A stretch of DNA of 64,000 nucleotides from assembly GCF_016917755.1 (NCBI RefSeq), contig NZ_CP070326.1, positions 434,001-498,000 of the forward strand, read 5' to 3'. This document shows positions 43,681-52,734 of the stretch, piece after piece; the first letter of the stretch is position 1; each line of letters starts with the position of its first letter. The position numbers were made by a program, and so were the translations under genes. Origin of the DNA: Streptomyces noursei (lineage in GTDB: Bacteria > Actinomycetota > Actinomycetes > Streptomycetales > Streptomycetaceae). A model generated the notes under the pieces. It saw only the letters and a program-made list of their open reading frames with translations, did no database searches and was not told where the DNA came from.

Positions 43681-44346
43681 CTACCAGCCCAGCACCTCCA
43701 CCAGGCGGCGCCGGGCATGGGCATACGTTTCCTGAGCGTCGAGGTCTCCTACGTCCACGCCCAACACGTGCCACGGGGTCTGTGCGAGCAGACGACGGGT
43801 CAGGTCGGCCTCGTAGCGGAGATGAGCGGCGGCCGACGCAAGGTCGCGAACAGCCCGAGTACCAGGGGACCCGGCGAGCTTTCGCACGTACCAGTCCTCC
43901 CAGGCATCGCCCTCTCGCTCGACCGCACGCCGCAGCGCCGTGGCCGGATCGTCATGGACGTACACCACGGTGACCTGTGCCGGCTCCACAGCCCGGGCCA
44001 GCTCATCCATGACGTGGACGAGAGTCCCCTCGTCGTGCCCCCATGCCACAAGGGACGGGATGAACGGCAGCAGGGCATCGGTCACCAGATAGTCCTTACC
44101 CGCCGCGAGTGACTCGGCGACGTAGGCGCGAGTGCACTCGGCCAAGGTCGCAGGCCGGACGGTTCCGTCCCCACCGGCGAACTCTTCGGTCACGGGCCGG
44201 AAGGCGGACCGTGTGAGGATGTCGGCCTCCTCGAAGTGGTCCACCGATGCGCCGGTGTTGCCGAGCCACTCGGCTATCGCACGGCACAGGGTGGACTTGC
44301 CGACACCAGGGCTGCTGCCGATGACAGAGATGAGGTGGAGGGTCAT
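43681..44346 (-). CDS. P-loop kinase-like ATP-binding protein
   Basis: 221 residues. Walker A is SVIGSSPGVGKSTLCRAIAEWL (about 7-28), followed by VDHFEEADILTRSAF, YLVTDALLPFIPSLVAWG and VVYVHDDPATALRRAVEREGDAWEDW, a layout like the uridine/thymidylate-kinase group of small-molecule kinases. Target unknown. ATG at 44346 is the only reasonable start. Downstream (-) the APH-type gene follows after 84 bases, so the two may be co-transcribed. Confidence 0.82.
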   Translation of the reverse strand: MTLHLISVIGSSPGVGKSTLCRAIAEWLGNTGASVDHFEEADILTRSAFRPVTEEFAGGDGTVRPATLAECTRAYVAESLAAGKDYLVTDALLPFIPSLVAWGHDEGTLVHVMDELARAVEPAQVTVVYVHDDPATALRRAVEREGDAWEDWYVRKLAGSPGTRAVRDLASAAAHLRYEADLTRRLLAQTPWHVLGVDVGDLDAQETYAHARRRLVEVLGW

Positions 44347-44457
44347 GGCAGCAGTCTCACACCGCGCGCAGACCTCCACCCGGTATTTCGTCGGAAGGCG
44401 AAGGCCATGAGGGTGTGACGAGAGTGAGGGTCGCAGGGGTGCCGACGAAGTCGGGGT

Positions 44458-44622
44458 CCGGCCGCCCACGTCCACGCTCGCCGGGTGCCAAGCTCCTCTT
44501 CGACACGGGACTGGGCGACCTGTATGTGATGCGCACCGGCGAAGGGCGCCCTTGCCGTGGTCGGCGCCTACCACGCGCTGGACACGGGCACAGTGGAAGT
44601 TCTGGCCGGCGCACCGTCCTGA
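44458..44622 (+). pseudogene. Beta-carbonic anhydrase remnant, central part deleted
   Basis: Two pieces in different frames. The first reads AKLLFDTGLGDLYVMRTGE, which matches the segment just after the CxDSR zinc motif in bacterial beta-carbonic anhydrases. Immediately after, in another frame, ALAVVGAYHALDTGTVEVL and a stop at 44622 match the C-terminus. About 100 residues between them, including the HxxC zinc ligands, are missing, and so is the N-terminus. The 44623-44908 stretch holds nothing recognised apart from the next gene's leader. Confidence 0.55.
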
Positions 44623-44908
44623 ACCAGGCGGACGAAGCCCCGGTCCGCCCTCGACATCCGCCCCCGCCTGACCAGCTGCGGTCGACCGCACCTGCCGACC
44701 GTCTCGGCTCGCGCCAGGCCAGGCGCCGTGCGGTGCCGTGCCGTGCCGTCATGCCGCGCCTCGCCGCGCCCAGGCATGGCCACGCCGCGACCGCCCATGC
44801 CGACTTCCGAGCGAGTAGAGAGCTCGACCGATATCGACCATCAGGGGTAAATAATAGGGAAAATGTTCTGGTAATCTCCCAGTTCAGAGACTCGTGTGAA
44901 GGAACCGC

Positions 44909-45769
44909 ATGACTACGCCCACTCCTCCCGATGGCTCCACGACCACGGGTCGCCAGCCACAGGACCACAACCCGTGGGCCCCACCGGCACACCAATCCGC
45001 CGACGTGCCCCCCGCGACGTACCCGACGCAGATCGGCCAACCCCGTAACGGCATGGGCATCACCGCCCTGGTCCTCGGCCTGGTGGGCGTGGTCCTCGGC
45101 GTGTTCGTCTTCCTGTTCTGGTTGTCCTGGCTCCCTGCCCTGCTGGCTGTGATCTTCGGCGCCGTGGGGCTGAGCCACGCCCGCAAGGGCCGTGCGACCA
45201 ACAAGGGCATGGCCGTCGCCGGTCTCGCCCTGGGCATCGTCGGCCTGCTGATCGCGGCCGGCAGCGCGGTGTTCACCGCGGTGGTGGTCAAGCACGCCGT
45301 CGACGGCGCACGCTCGGAGATCAAGGAAGTCAAGGAGGCCGAGGAGTCGAAGGCGGCCGAGGAGAAGAAGCGGCACCTCTCCTTCGGCGAGGCGTACACC
45401 TTCGGCAACGGCCTGAAGGTCACGGTGTCCAAGCCGACGCCGTTCACCCCGGACGAGTTCGCCAACGGCCACGCCAAGGGCAACAAGGCCGTGGAGGTCA
45501 CCGTCACGGTGGTCAACACCGGTTCCCGGCGCGTGGGCGTCGAGACCGGAATGCCGGACGTCAAGGACGCGGACGGGATCTCGGCACAGCTGGTGATCGA
45601 CGGAAGCGGCCGGCAGAAGGTCATCACCGGCGCCGTCCCGCCCCACGGGACGGTCGTCGGCAAGTACGCCTTCTCGCTGCCGCCGGAGGCCGCCAATCCG
45701 GTCGAGGTGAAGTTCAGCCCGGACGTATCGCAGTGGGACGACGCCTACTGGAGCGGGCCCTCCTCCTGA
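44909..45769 (+). CDS. DUF4190 / DUF4352 membrane-anchored protein
   Basis: 286 residues. A Pro-rich cytoplasmic start (TPTPPDGSTTTG to YPTQIGQPRNG) precedes two transmembrane helices of the DUF4190 type (GITALVLGLVGVVLGVFVF; GMAVAGLALGIVGLLIAAG). A charged helix rich in Glu and Lys (KEVKEAEESKAAEEKKRH) leads into an extracellular DUF4352-like beta domain with FGNGLKVTVSKPTPF and VEVTVTVVNTGSRR. Common in Streptomyces, function unknown. ATG at 44909 after GAAGGAAC. The A/T-richer upstream region (44820-44890) may hold the promoter. Confidence 0.87.
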   Translation: MTTPTPPDGSTTTGRQPQDHNPWAPPAHQSADVPPATYPTQIGQPRNGMGITALVLGLVGVVLGVFVFLFWLSWLPALLAVIFGAVGLSHARKGRATNKGMAVAGLALGIVGLLIAAGSAVFTAVVVKHAVDGARSEIKEVKEAEESKAAEEKKRHLSFGEAYTFGNGLKVTVSKPTPFTPDEFANGHAKGNKAVEVTVTVVNTGSRRVGVETGMPDVKDADGISAQLVIDGSGRQKVITGAVPPHGTVVGKYAFSLPPEAANPVEVKFSPDVSQWDDAYWSGPSS

Positions 45770-45995
45770 CCTGCACGGCAGGCCCCAACCGTAGCGGCAG
45801 ACGCTCGCGGGCAACCGCGACCGGTCTGCCAGTGCGGCCCCCGCACGTCGCCGACTGCGGCGAACGCCTGATTTCCTCCTCTGCGGGCGCGAGCCAAGAC
45901 CGGTCAAAAGCCCGGCACTTCTACAATTTGGCTCCGTACGGTCCGGCGCGCGCCTCACGGCCGGGCCGTACGCCGGCGACGAAGAGGAGGGTCCC

Positions 45996-46568
45996 GTGCC
46001 AGGCCAACGCTCCATCATCGAGGCCGAGAAGCTCGTCGAAGCCAAGCTCGGCGGCGTCCCGATCGGGCACGACCAGATGGCCGTGGTGGCCAACATCCAT
46101 CGGGTGGCCGCGGCCGTCCGGCAACATCTGGAGAATTCCGTACTGCGCGGTTCGGATCTGACCTGGACCGCGTTCGTCGTGCTGTGGGTGATCTGGATCT
46201 GGGGCGAGTCGGAGACCCGATACGTCGCGGAGGAGGTCGGGATCTCCAAGGGCACCCTGACCGGCGTCGCCCGCACCCTGGAGTCCCGCGGCCTGGTCAG
46301 ACGGGCCGGCCACCCCGAGGACGGCCGGTTGGTGCTGCTCGGTCTCACCACGGAGGGCGAGGCGCTGATGCACCGTCTGTTCCCCCAGTTCAACGCGGAG
46401 GAGGTCTTCGTCACCCAACGGCTCGACGCCGAGGAGTGCCGACGGACCGCGGAGATGTTGCGCCGGATCGTGGTGCAGGTCGAGACGCACGGCGAGGAGC
46501 GGCGGGCGGCGCTGCTGGACGGCGCGGAGCCGGCACCCCGCCGCAGCGGACGCCGTTCGAAGTCCTGA
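45996..46568 (+). CDS. MarR-family transcriptional regulator
   Basis: 190 residues. Winged-helix core: RGSDLTWTAFVVLWVIWIWGESETRYVAEEVGISKGTLTGVARTLESRGLVRRAGHPEDGRL reads across about 48-108 with the recognition helix at SKGTLTGVARTLE and the wing at PEDGRLVLLGLT. An extended N-terminal helix (AEKLVEAKLGG) supports dimerisation. GTG at 45996 follows GAGGAGGG. The target is unknown; the nearest downstream gene is a metallo-hydrolase 350 bases away. Confidence 0.9.
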   Translation: MPGQRSIIEAEKLVEAKLGGVPIGHDQMAVVANIHRVAAAVRQHLENSVLRGSDLTWTAFVVLWVIWIWGESETRYVAEEVGISKGTLTGVARTLESRGLVRRAGHPEDGRLVLLGLTTEGEALMHRLFPQFNAEEVFVTQRLDAEECRRTAEMLRRIVVQVETHGEERRAALLDGAEPAPRRSGRRSKS

Positions 46569-46919
46569 CGGGGCGTCGGCGTCCGTTGCCCGGTGCGGGT
46601 CCGCTCGTCCTGGAGCGCCGCACCCAGCCGTCCACCGAGCACCGTGCGAGCGGCCTGGTCGGACAGGTCGTGCGGATGATCGACCGGCGCGGACCTGCCC
46701 GGCCTGCGCGAAGACCCGTACCGGCCGCCCACTTCTCCTCGATCCCGCCAACACCCTCGATCCCGGCCCCTGGGCGTCCCGCGTCGACGCCATCGCCGAG
46801 CGGGGCGACTGACGTCGGTCGACCGGCCGGATCGATGACGCGCGCCGGTCCACAGATCAACATTCGGTCGAACCCAAATCTCTTGCTCGGCCGACGAGGG
46901 GCCTGATGGGATCCTCGGC
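46569..46919. other. Intergenic stretch, possibly with a gene tail remnant
   Basis: About 350 bases. On the plus strand near 46736-46812 one frame reads LLDPANTLDPGPWASRVDAI and ends at a stop, with the character of a protein C-terminus, but no family could be assigned. Otherwise no gene or repeat was recognised; the end of the stretch must contain the promoter and leader of the metallo-hydrolase gene. Confidence 0.35.
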
Positions 46920-47723
46920 ATGACTGTTTCTGCTCCCGGGGCGGGCCCGGCGACGGCGACGCACGACCTGCCGGTTCCGGCTCACTGGTTTGAGCTGCAC
47001 GAACTGGACGACGGAATCGTCCGCATCACCGAACCGCACGTCGACAAGTTGCTGCGGGCCAACCTGTGGTGGCTGCGCGGAACAGATCGCGACCTCGTCG
47101 TGGACGCCGGCCTGGGCGTCGCCGCCCTACGCCAGGAGATCCCGCAGATGTTCACACGGGATCCGCTGGTCGTTCTCACCCACGCCCACCTCGACCACGT
47201 CGGCGGCGCCCACGAGTTCCGCGAACAGGCCGCCCACACCGCCGCCGCCGGACCGCTGGCGGAAGGGGTTGCGGCGAGCCTGTTCGGCGTCGAACTCTAC
47301 GACCAACTCGGCCTCGACGCCGCAGCAGACCCCCCACCGAACCTGCTGATCAACGCACTTCCGCACCCGACCTACGACCCTCGCACCTACCAGGTGGCTC
47401 CCCTGGAGGTGACCCAACAGCTGCACCACGGGGACGTCATCGACCTCGGCGGCCGACAGCTGACCGTCATCCACCTGCCCGGCCACACACCGGGGTGCAT
47501 CGCCCTGCACGAAACGCACACCGGGGTGCTGTACTCCGGCGATGTGATCTACAACGGCGACCTCATCGACGACCTCCCGGAATCGGACCGGTCCGCCTAC
47601 CGCCGAAGTCTGCAACACCTCTTGGACCTGGACGTGTCCGCCGTCCACCCGGGTCACGGCCGCAACTTCACCCGAAGCCGCCTGCACGAACTCCTCCACG
47701 CGAACCTGCGAGACCAGGAATGA
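46920..47723 (+). CDS. MBL-fold metallo-hydrolase
   Basis: 267 residues. Metal-binding motif LTHAHLDHVGGAHEF (about 81-95), then HLPGHTPGCIALH, SGDVIYNGDLIDDLP with the bridging Asp, and VHPGHGRNF, giving a complete dinuclear metal site. It resembles general glyoxalase II/lactonase-like MBL enzymes of Streptomyces; a quorum-signal or ester lactone substrate cannot be told. ATG at 46920. The following sequence is decayed. Confidence 0.9.
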   Translation: MTVSAPGAGPATATHDLPVPAHWFELHELDDGIVRITEPHVDKLLRANLWWLRGTDRDLVVDAGLGVAALRQEIPQMFTRDPLVVLTHAHLDHVGGAHEFREQAAHTAAAGPLAEGVAASLFGVELYDQLGLDAAADPPPNLLINALPHPTYDPRTYQVAPLEVTQQLHHGDVIDLGGRQLTVIHLPGHTPGCIALHETHTGVLYSGDVIYNGDLIDDLPESDRSAYRRSLQHLLDLDVSAVHPGHGRNFTRSRLHELLHANLRDQE

Positions 47724-47822
47724 GAGCTGGAGTCACTGCTCTGGCCGGCGGACCGGGTCTCCGGCTCGGGCCGGATCCATGTTGTGGAAGCCCACTGCCG
47801 CGTCGAGGAGCCACGCACCCGC

Positions 47823-48230
47823 CCCTGACTCCTGCGGAGGTCCGTCGACGGCGACGTTCTCAACGGCTGCTTCGCCGGCAGGGTGGCCACCGTCGCGAGA
47901 CTGCACGAGGCGCTCACCGAGTCCGAGAGTGACGCCGATGCCCCGGTCGTTCTGGAGGCCCACGTCCACCAGATCGGCCTGCTGGGGCCGACCGCCGAAC
48001 GCTTCGTCGCCGCGACGATGCCGGCCGAGTACCTGACCACGGTGGAGCTGACGGACCCCGGATACAACGCAAGACCACGCGCCACGATCCTCGCCGCGGA
48101 GGACAACCGCCTGCAGCGGCTCGCGGACGCCACCGCACCCGAGCTCCGCCTGCGGGCGTTCGCTGAGCACGGCGCCCCGGCCGAGGATCAGCGCACGTCG
48201 ACCGCCGCGGGGGGACGGGCCGGCGAGGCG
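47823..48230 (+). pseudogene. Unidentified coding remnant
   Basis: A plus-strand frame of about 120 codons, VDGDVLNGCFAGRVATVARL followed by LHEALTESESDADAPVVLEA and IGLLGPTAERFVAATMPAEY, has normal coding character but no start with a ribosome site and no family I recognise. It dissolves into Arg/Pro-rich low-quality sequence after about 48180, where it runs into a MarR-type tail in another frame. Probably part of a deleted gene between the metallo-hydrolase and that tail. Confidence 0.35.
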
Positions 48231-48432
48231 CGGAAAGAGCAACGAACGGCAGGTCCTCATCCGCCTCACCGACGACGGCACCCGACGACTCACCGCCATG
48301 CGTACCGAGCTGCGCGCCCGCCAGGCCCAGGCGCTGTCCCGCTTCACACCGCAGGAGCGGCACGCGCTCACCGCACAACTGCACCAGCTCGCCGGCCTCA
48401 TCGCCGACACGATGACCGCAGCGGACCACTGA
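48225..48432 (+). pseudogene. MarR-family regulator 3' remnant
   Basis: About 65 codons reading RQVLIRLTDDGTRRLTAMRT, RARQAQALSRFTPQERHALT, LHQLAGLIADTM and a stop at 48432. This is the wing and the C-terminal dimerisation helices of a MarR-type repressor. The N-terminal helices and the recognition helix are absent, so it is a remnant. The 48433-48736 stretch after it holds no gene I can recognise. Confidence 0.6.
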
Positions 48433-48736
48433 CGAGCCTCAGGTCGGCAAGACGGACGGGACGGTGGCTTGGGCACGAACTCCCCAACACAGGCCGGCAC
48501 TTCGCCGCGGCGCCGTACGCCTCATCGCAGTGCACGAACACGGCGCCATATCCGCGCCGCACGATGCCCCGGGATCGTCGACGGCCACGTTTCAGGATGC
48601 TGGCGAGTCACCGCGGCTCCCGACGAACGGATTTTTGCGCAGGTGACGCGGGGCCCGGGCGATGAGGTGCCTGCCGTGAATGGCCCCGGTGTCGAGCGCG
48701 CGGCTCTTGCGCGGGCGGCGGCGCCCGGCGGCGGAG

Positions 48737-49303
48737 TCAGGCGCCCGTGGCCACGGCTTTGAGTTCGGCGAGCGACTCCCGGATGAGGTGCGCGAAGTCC
48801 TGGTCACCGGATTGCTCGACCCAGCGCTCGAACGCGATCTTGAACACGGCGATGCCCGCCTCGGCCGTCAGGCTCGCGGCCGGTTCTCCCACACCGCGGC
48901 GGCGCAGAGTGTCGGAGAGCGCCGTGGACAGCGAGGCGAACTTGATCAGTTCGCGTTCCTGGAGCTCGGCGTTGGCGGCGATGACGGCTTGCCGGCGGCG
49001 AACCCTGTCGAAGCGCCCCTGGAACTGTGCCGCGGCGGCATCGAGGGCAGCGGCCACCGCGTCGATCGGCGCCGCGGCGACAGGCGCCTCGGTGACGGTG
49101 TCGACGAAGAGCTCCTGGAGTGTGCCGGCGCCGGCGAACAGCACCTCGCGCTTGTCGGGGAAGTACCGGAAGAACGTCCGCTCCGTCAGTCCCGCACGCT
49201 TGGCGATCTCCGCCACGGTGGTCTGTTCGTACCCGCGCTCGCTGTAGAGCTCCAATGCCGCCTGCTCAAGTCGGCCACGCGCGTTGGGCTCCCATCGACT
49301 CAT
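48737..49303 (-). CDS. TetR-family transcriptional repressor
   Basis: 188 residues. N-terminal HTH: RGRLEQAALELYSERGYEQTTVAEIAKRAGLTERTFFRYFPDKREVLF reads across about 9-56. The ligand-binding part has a C-terminal FKIAFERWVEQSGDQDF region. It is divergent from the epimerase-like gene at 49426, and the intervening 120 bases hold two copies of a near-perfect palindrome that fit TetR operators. Autoregulation and control of the epimerase gene are therefore likely. ATG at 49303. Confidence 0.92.
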   Translation of the reverse strand: MSRWEPNARGRLEQAALELYSERGYEQTTVAEIAKRAGLTERTFFRYFPDKREVLFAGAGTLQELFVDTVTEAPVAAAPIDAVAAALDAAAAQFQGRFDRVRRRQAVIAANAELQERELIKFASLSTALSDTLRRRGVGEPAASLTAEAGIAVFKIAFERWVEQSGDQDFAHLIRESLAELKAVATGA

Positions 49304-49320
49304 GTCCCGAATCCTACTCG

Positions 49321-49370
49321 ATGACAGTGACTGACATCGATGCTACCTTTGATGTCAGTGACTGACATCG
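49321..49370. promoter_or_regulatory. Two palindromic operator sites between tetR and the epimerase gene
   Basis: GATGTCAGTGACTGACATC at 49351-49369 is a perfect 9-bp inverted repeat around one base. A second copy at 49320-49338 differs by one base in the left arm. CAGTGACTGACATCG is repeated directly at 49325-49339 and 49356-49370, 31 bases apart (about three helical turns). Position between two divergent genes supports binding by the TetR protein. Confidence 0.8.
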
Positions 49371-49425
49371 GTCCGTCCTCGGTGCACCCTGCGCAGAGGA
49401 CGATGGAGTGCTGGGAGTTCTCCTC

Positions 49426-50346
49426 ATGCGTGTATTCGTCACCGGCGCATCCGGATTCATCGGGTCCGCCGTCGTTCCCGAACTCATCGGCGCGGGCCAC
49501 CAGGTCCTCGGGCTCGCGCGCTCGGACGCCTCGGCCGAGCGGCTGACCGCCGCGGGGGCGCAGGTGCACCGCGGCACACTGGAAGGCCCGGACAGTCTGC
49601 GCTCCGGCGCCGCCGCGTCCGACGGGGTCATCCACCTCGCCTTCATCCACGACTTCTCGCGGTACGAGCACGCGGCGCACACCGATCTGCGTGCCATCGA
49701 GACGCTCGGTGCCGCACTGGAGGGATCCGACCGCCCCCTGGTCGTCGCTTCCGGCACGCTGGGGATCGCCGAAGGGCGGGTGGCGACCGAACGGGACGTC
49801 CCCGTTGCCGACTCGATCGGGGCCCTTAGAGCTCCCTCGGCGCAGGCCACGCTCGCCCTCACCGCGCGCGGGGTCCGCTCGTCAGTGCTGCGGCTGGCGC
49901 CGTCGGTGCACGGCGAAGGTGACCACGGCTTCGTCAAGACCCTCATCGATATCGCCCGCGACAGGGGCGTGTCGGGATACGTCGGCGACGGGTCGAACCG
50001 CTGGTGTGCCGTGCACCGCAGCGATGCCGCGCGCCTGTTCCGGCTGGCCCTGGAGGGGGCTCCGGCCGGGTCGGTGCTACATGGAGTCGCCGAACAGGCG
50101 GTACCGGTCCGTACCATCGCCGAGGCGATCGGCCGGCATCTCGGCCTCCCGGTGGCGTCCGTCTCCCCCGAGGACGCGGAGCGGCACTTCGGCTGGCTGG
50201 GCGCCTTCTTCGGGGCCGACGCACCGACGTCCAGTGCTCTGACCCGCGAACTACTGGGATGGCAGCCGACCCATCACGGACTCATAGACGACCTGGAACA
50301 GGGTCACTACTTCCGGGCCTCGGCGGACCGTTCCACCCTGCCGTAG
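49426..50346 (+). CDS. NAD(P)-dependent epimerase/dehydratase-like SDR
   Basis: 306-residue extended SDR. Cofactor motif MRVFVTGASGFIGSAVVPEL at the start, DGVIHLAFIHDFSRYEHAAH near 65, and WCAVHRSDAARLFRLALE. The usual YxxxK is not in its normal form (APSAQATLAL where YGxSK would be expected), as in many members of this NmrA/atypical group, so catalysis is uncertain. Likely regulated by the divergent TetR protein. ATG at 49426; the GTG/TTG codons upstream are not needed. Confidence 0.88.
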   Translation: MRVFVTGASGFIGSAVVPELIGAGHQVLGLARSDASAERLTAAGAQVHRGTLEGPDSLRSGAAASDGVIHLAFIHDFSRYEHAAHTDLRAIETLGAALEGSDRPLVVASGTLGIAEGRVATERDVPVADSIGALRAPSAQATLALTARGVRSSVLRLAPSVHGEGDHGFVKTLIDIARDRGVSGYVGDGSNRWCAVHRSDAARLFRLALEGAPAGSVLHGVAEQAVPVRTIAEAIGRHLGLPVASVSPEDAERHFGWLGAFFGADAPTSSALTRELLGWQPTHHGLIDDLEQGHYFRASADRSTLP

Positions 50347-50610
50347 CCGAATCCGCCCTGCAGTGGCCCAGGCGTCGGGGCCCGATGGGAGGTGAGAGAC
50401 ACAGCGCTGCATGGACGCGGGGTGGACGCTCTGGACGCATGTGGCGCGGCCGACTACCGGCGGGACAGGGGGCGTTGGAGCGCGAGGAGTGCGAGTGTCG
50501 TCGACGACCGGTCGGGGGAATCCTGCCGGGCAGTCCTGGAGGTTGCCTGCGCAACGCCTCCCGCACCGGCCGAGCCCCATGGCATGTGCGGGAGGCGGGT
50601 CACCGTCGGG

Positions 50611-51243
50611 TCAGTTGGTGCAGGTGTCGAGCATCGAGGCCAGCGCCTTCTTCTCGCCGTCGGTCGTGGTCAACTTCCAGACGGACTTGATGTGGGTGTA
50701 GTCCTTGGCGTACGTGCACCAGAAGGCGTGGTTGGTCGGCTTCCAGTCGGCCGGGCCGCTGTCGCTCTTGGAGCTGTTGGAGGACTCCGAGGCAATCAGC
50801 AGCTGGGGGTCCTTCAAATCGTTACCGAATGCCTTGCGCTGGTCGGCGGTCCACGTGTCGGCGCCGGAACGCCAGGCTTCGGCGAGGGGCACCATGTGGT
50901 CGATGGTGGCCTGCGCGACATCGGTGACGGTGGCGTCGTCATACACGGAATACCACGAACCGCTGGCCGGCTGACAGCTGCCCGGCTTGTCCTGGACGTC
51001 CTTGCCGTCGCGGGCGAGGACCTCCTGGCGGGTGGTGCAACCGTCGGGCTGCTTGGCCCATATGGAGAACTTGTCGCGGGCGTAGCCGTCCATGGAGTGC
51101 GGGGTGGCGACGGTCAGGGCCGTCAGCTCGGCGCGGGCGGTCGATGTCGACGGCGGGGCCGGCGGTTCGGCGAGCGCCGGGGCGGCGGACAGGCCGACGA
51201 CGATAACGGCGGCGGCCGACAGGCCGAGGGCAGCACGAGGCAT
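50611..51243 (-). CDS. Secreted HNH-family endonuclease (DUF1524-like)
   Basis: 210 residues. A signal peptide (PRAALGLSAAAVIVVGLSAAPALA) with cleavage expected after ALA (about 25) is followed by a DUF1524-type domain: the metal/catalytic DHMVPLAEAW (TIDHMVPLAEAWRSGAD), LLIASESSNSSKSDSGPADW and NHAFWCTYAKDYTHIKSVW. Two Cys pairs suggest disulfides in an extracellular protein. Such nucleases degrade DNA outside the cell. ATG at 51243 follows AGGAGACC. The 50347-50610 stretch after it holds no gene. Confidence 0.9.
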   Translation of the reverse strand: MPRAALGLSAAAVIVVGLSAAPALAEPPAPPSTSTARAELTALTVATPHSMDGYARDKFSIWAKQPDGCTTRQEVLARDGKDVQDKPGSCQPASGSWYSVYDDATVTDVAQATIDHMVPLAEAWRSGADTWTADQRKAFGNDLKDPQLLIASESSNSSKSDSGPADWKPTNHAFWCTYAKDYTHIKSVWKLTTTDGEKKALASMLDTCTN

Positions 51244-51499
51244 CAAGGTCTCCTGAAATGTGGGGGGTTGGAGAGACTCCTTTCGAGGAAACCGCACATG
51301 CCGGGGCCTGCGCTACGCGCGTTGAATGGACATGACAATTCTTTTCCCTTCCCGTTACTTGCATTTGAAGGGGCGGGCTTGCCTGCGGTAGATGCCGCAT
51401 GCATCAGGAATGGGCGGCCGGTGAGGCGGCGGGGGGCGACCAGTCGTCACGGAACGCCCCGTTTACCGGGTCCGCAACCAGGCATCCGCGAACTGCTGC

Positions 51500-51892
51500 T
51501 CAGGCGGTGGTGGCCCGTCGTGCGTACACCTCGATCTCGATCTTCATGCGGGGATCGGCGAGCCCGCACACCATCATCGTGGCGGCCGGCCGGACCTCCC
51601 CGAAGCAACGGCGGAGGACCGGCCAGCAGGGCTCGAAGTCCGCGCGGTCGGGCAGCAGATAGCGCACCCGGACCACGTCGGCGAAGGTGCACTTCGCCTC
51701 GGCCAGCGCGGCCTCGATGTTCCGCAGGCACTGCTCGGCCTGCGCCACCACGTCGTCCGAGATCGTCATGGTGGAGTAGTCGAACCCGGTCGTCCCGGAC
51801 ACGTGCACCCAGTCACCGTCGATCACGGCACGGGCGTAGCCGATCTGCTCCTCGAAGGTCGAGCCACTGAGGATCGCGCGTCGCTCTGTCAT
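51500..51892 (-). CDS. RidA (YjgF/UK114) family protein
   Basis: 130-residue trimeric RidA-fold protein. Visible: FEEQIGYARAVIDGDWVHVSGTTG (about 13-36), QAEQCLRNIEAALAEAKCTF, RVRYLLPDRADFEP and ATMMVCGLADPRMKIEIEVYA. The final Arg that binds the substrate carboxylate in RidA (usually in a R-x-AV-x-V stretch) is replaced here by VCGLAD context, so this is a RidA subfamily member and imine deaminase activity is not assured. ATG at 51892. Confidence 0.9.
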   Translation of the reverse strand: MTERRAILSGSTFEEQIGYARAVIDGDWVHVSGTTGFDYSTMTISDDVVAQAEQCLRNIEAALAEAKCTFADVVRVRYLLPDRADFEPCWPVLRRCFGEVRPAATMMVCGLADPRMKIEIEVYARRATTA

Positions 51893-51959
51893 GCGCCGAA
51901 CGCTAAGTGGTCCGGGCCGCTACGTCCATTGCCGGTATCCGGGAGGGCGGGCGAGCCGA

Positions 51960-52604
51960 TCAGCCCTGCTGGACGGGTACGACGACCAGTTCGGCGCCGT
52001 TGACGTGTGCGGGGACGGAGACGGCGAAGGCGATGGTGCCGGCGATGTCCTCTGCGGTGAGCGGGCGGAGGTCGGTCCGCATGCGGGGCAGGGAGGTCTG
52101 CATGCTGATGTCCCGCATGTCGTGGCCCAGTTCCGTGACGGTGACGCCGGGTTCGATGTTCTTCCCGCGGACGCCGCGGGGGCCCAGTTCGGCACGCAGA
52201 TTGCGGGTCAGGTGGGCCACGGCGGACTTGGTGGCGCAACAGACCGACCAACCGGGGTAGAGACTGTGGCCGGCCACGGAGCCGACGTGCACCAGATCGG
52301 CGGGGCCGAGGGTCGCGGTGATGGTGCGGGCGGCGGTGTCGATGGCCTTGGGGTCGGCCAGGTCGGTGGTCACCAGGAGGATGGGCGCGGTGGTTGTGGG
52401 GCCGAGTTCGTCGGCCAGGGCTCGCAGGCGCTCTGCGCGACGGCCCAGGAGGGCGACCGCGGCCCCGTCGGCTGCCAGGCGGCGGGCGGTGGCTGCGCCG
52501 ATGCCGCTGGAGGCGCCGGTTACGACGGCGACCCTGCCGGTCAGCCGCTGAGCGCTGTGCCCGGCATGGGTGTCGCGGGCGAGGGAGGGAGACGAAGAAC
52601 TCAC
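51960..52604 (-). pseudogene. Short-chain dehydrogenase with deleted core and lost catalytic Tyr
   Basis: 214 codons, open throughout. The cofactor motif VTGASSGIGAATARRLAADG is intact, and the C-terminal half (AVAHLTRNLRAELGPRGVRG) is typical of an SDR. However LGPADLVHVGSVAGHSL joins two parts that are normally about 50 residues apart, so the NNAG segment is gone. The catalytic YxxxK reads CCATK, with Cys in place of Tyr. Both changes point to an inactive protein. It is divergent from a broken MmyB-type regulator, which may have controlled it. GTG at 52604. Confidence 0.65.
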
Positions 52605-52734
52605 GGCTTGAGCCTGCGACGGTGAGCGCATCCCTGACCAGGCAGGGATTCTCCCGGGAGGCACGATCGTAGGAGTGCCACGGCCACCCTCCGCGGTGCC
52701 GCACCTCACTCGCCCGTGTCTAAGGTTGCGGGCA

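Noticed and set aside
44415..44912. 165-codon plus-strand gene
   Set aside because: Only about 20 residues resemble a real protein (carbonic anhydrase), then the frame is lost; treated as a remnant.
44357..46921. Minus-strand open frame of 854 codons
   Set aside because: It is antisense to the DUF4190/DUF4352 and MarR genes, and its translation is Arg/Ser/Pro-rich without family features.
48433..48736. Coding region between MarR remnant and tetR
   Set aside because: No frame with consistent codon bias or motif.
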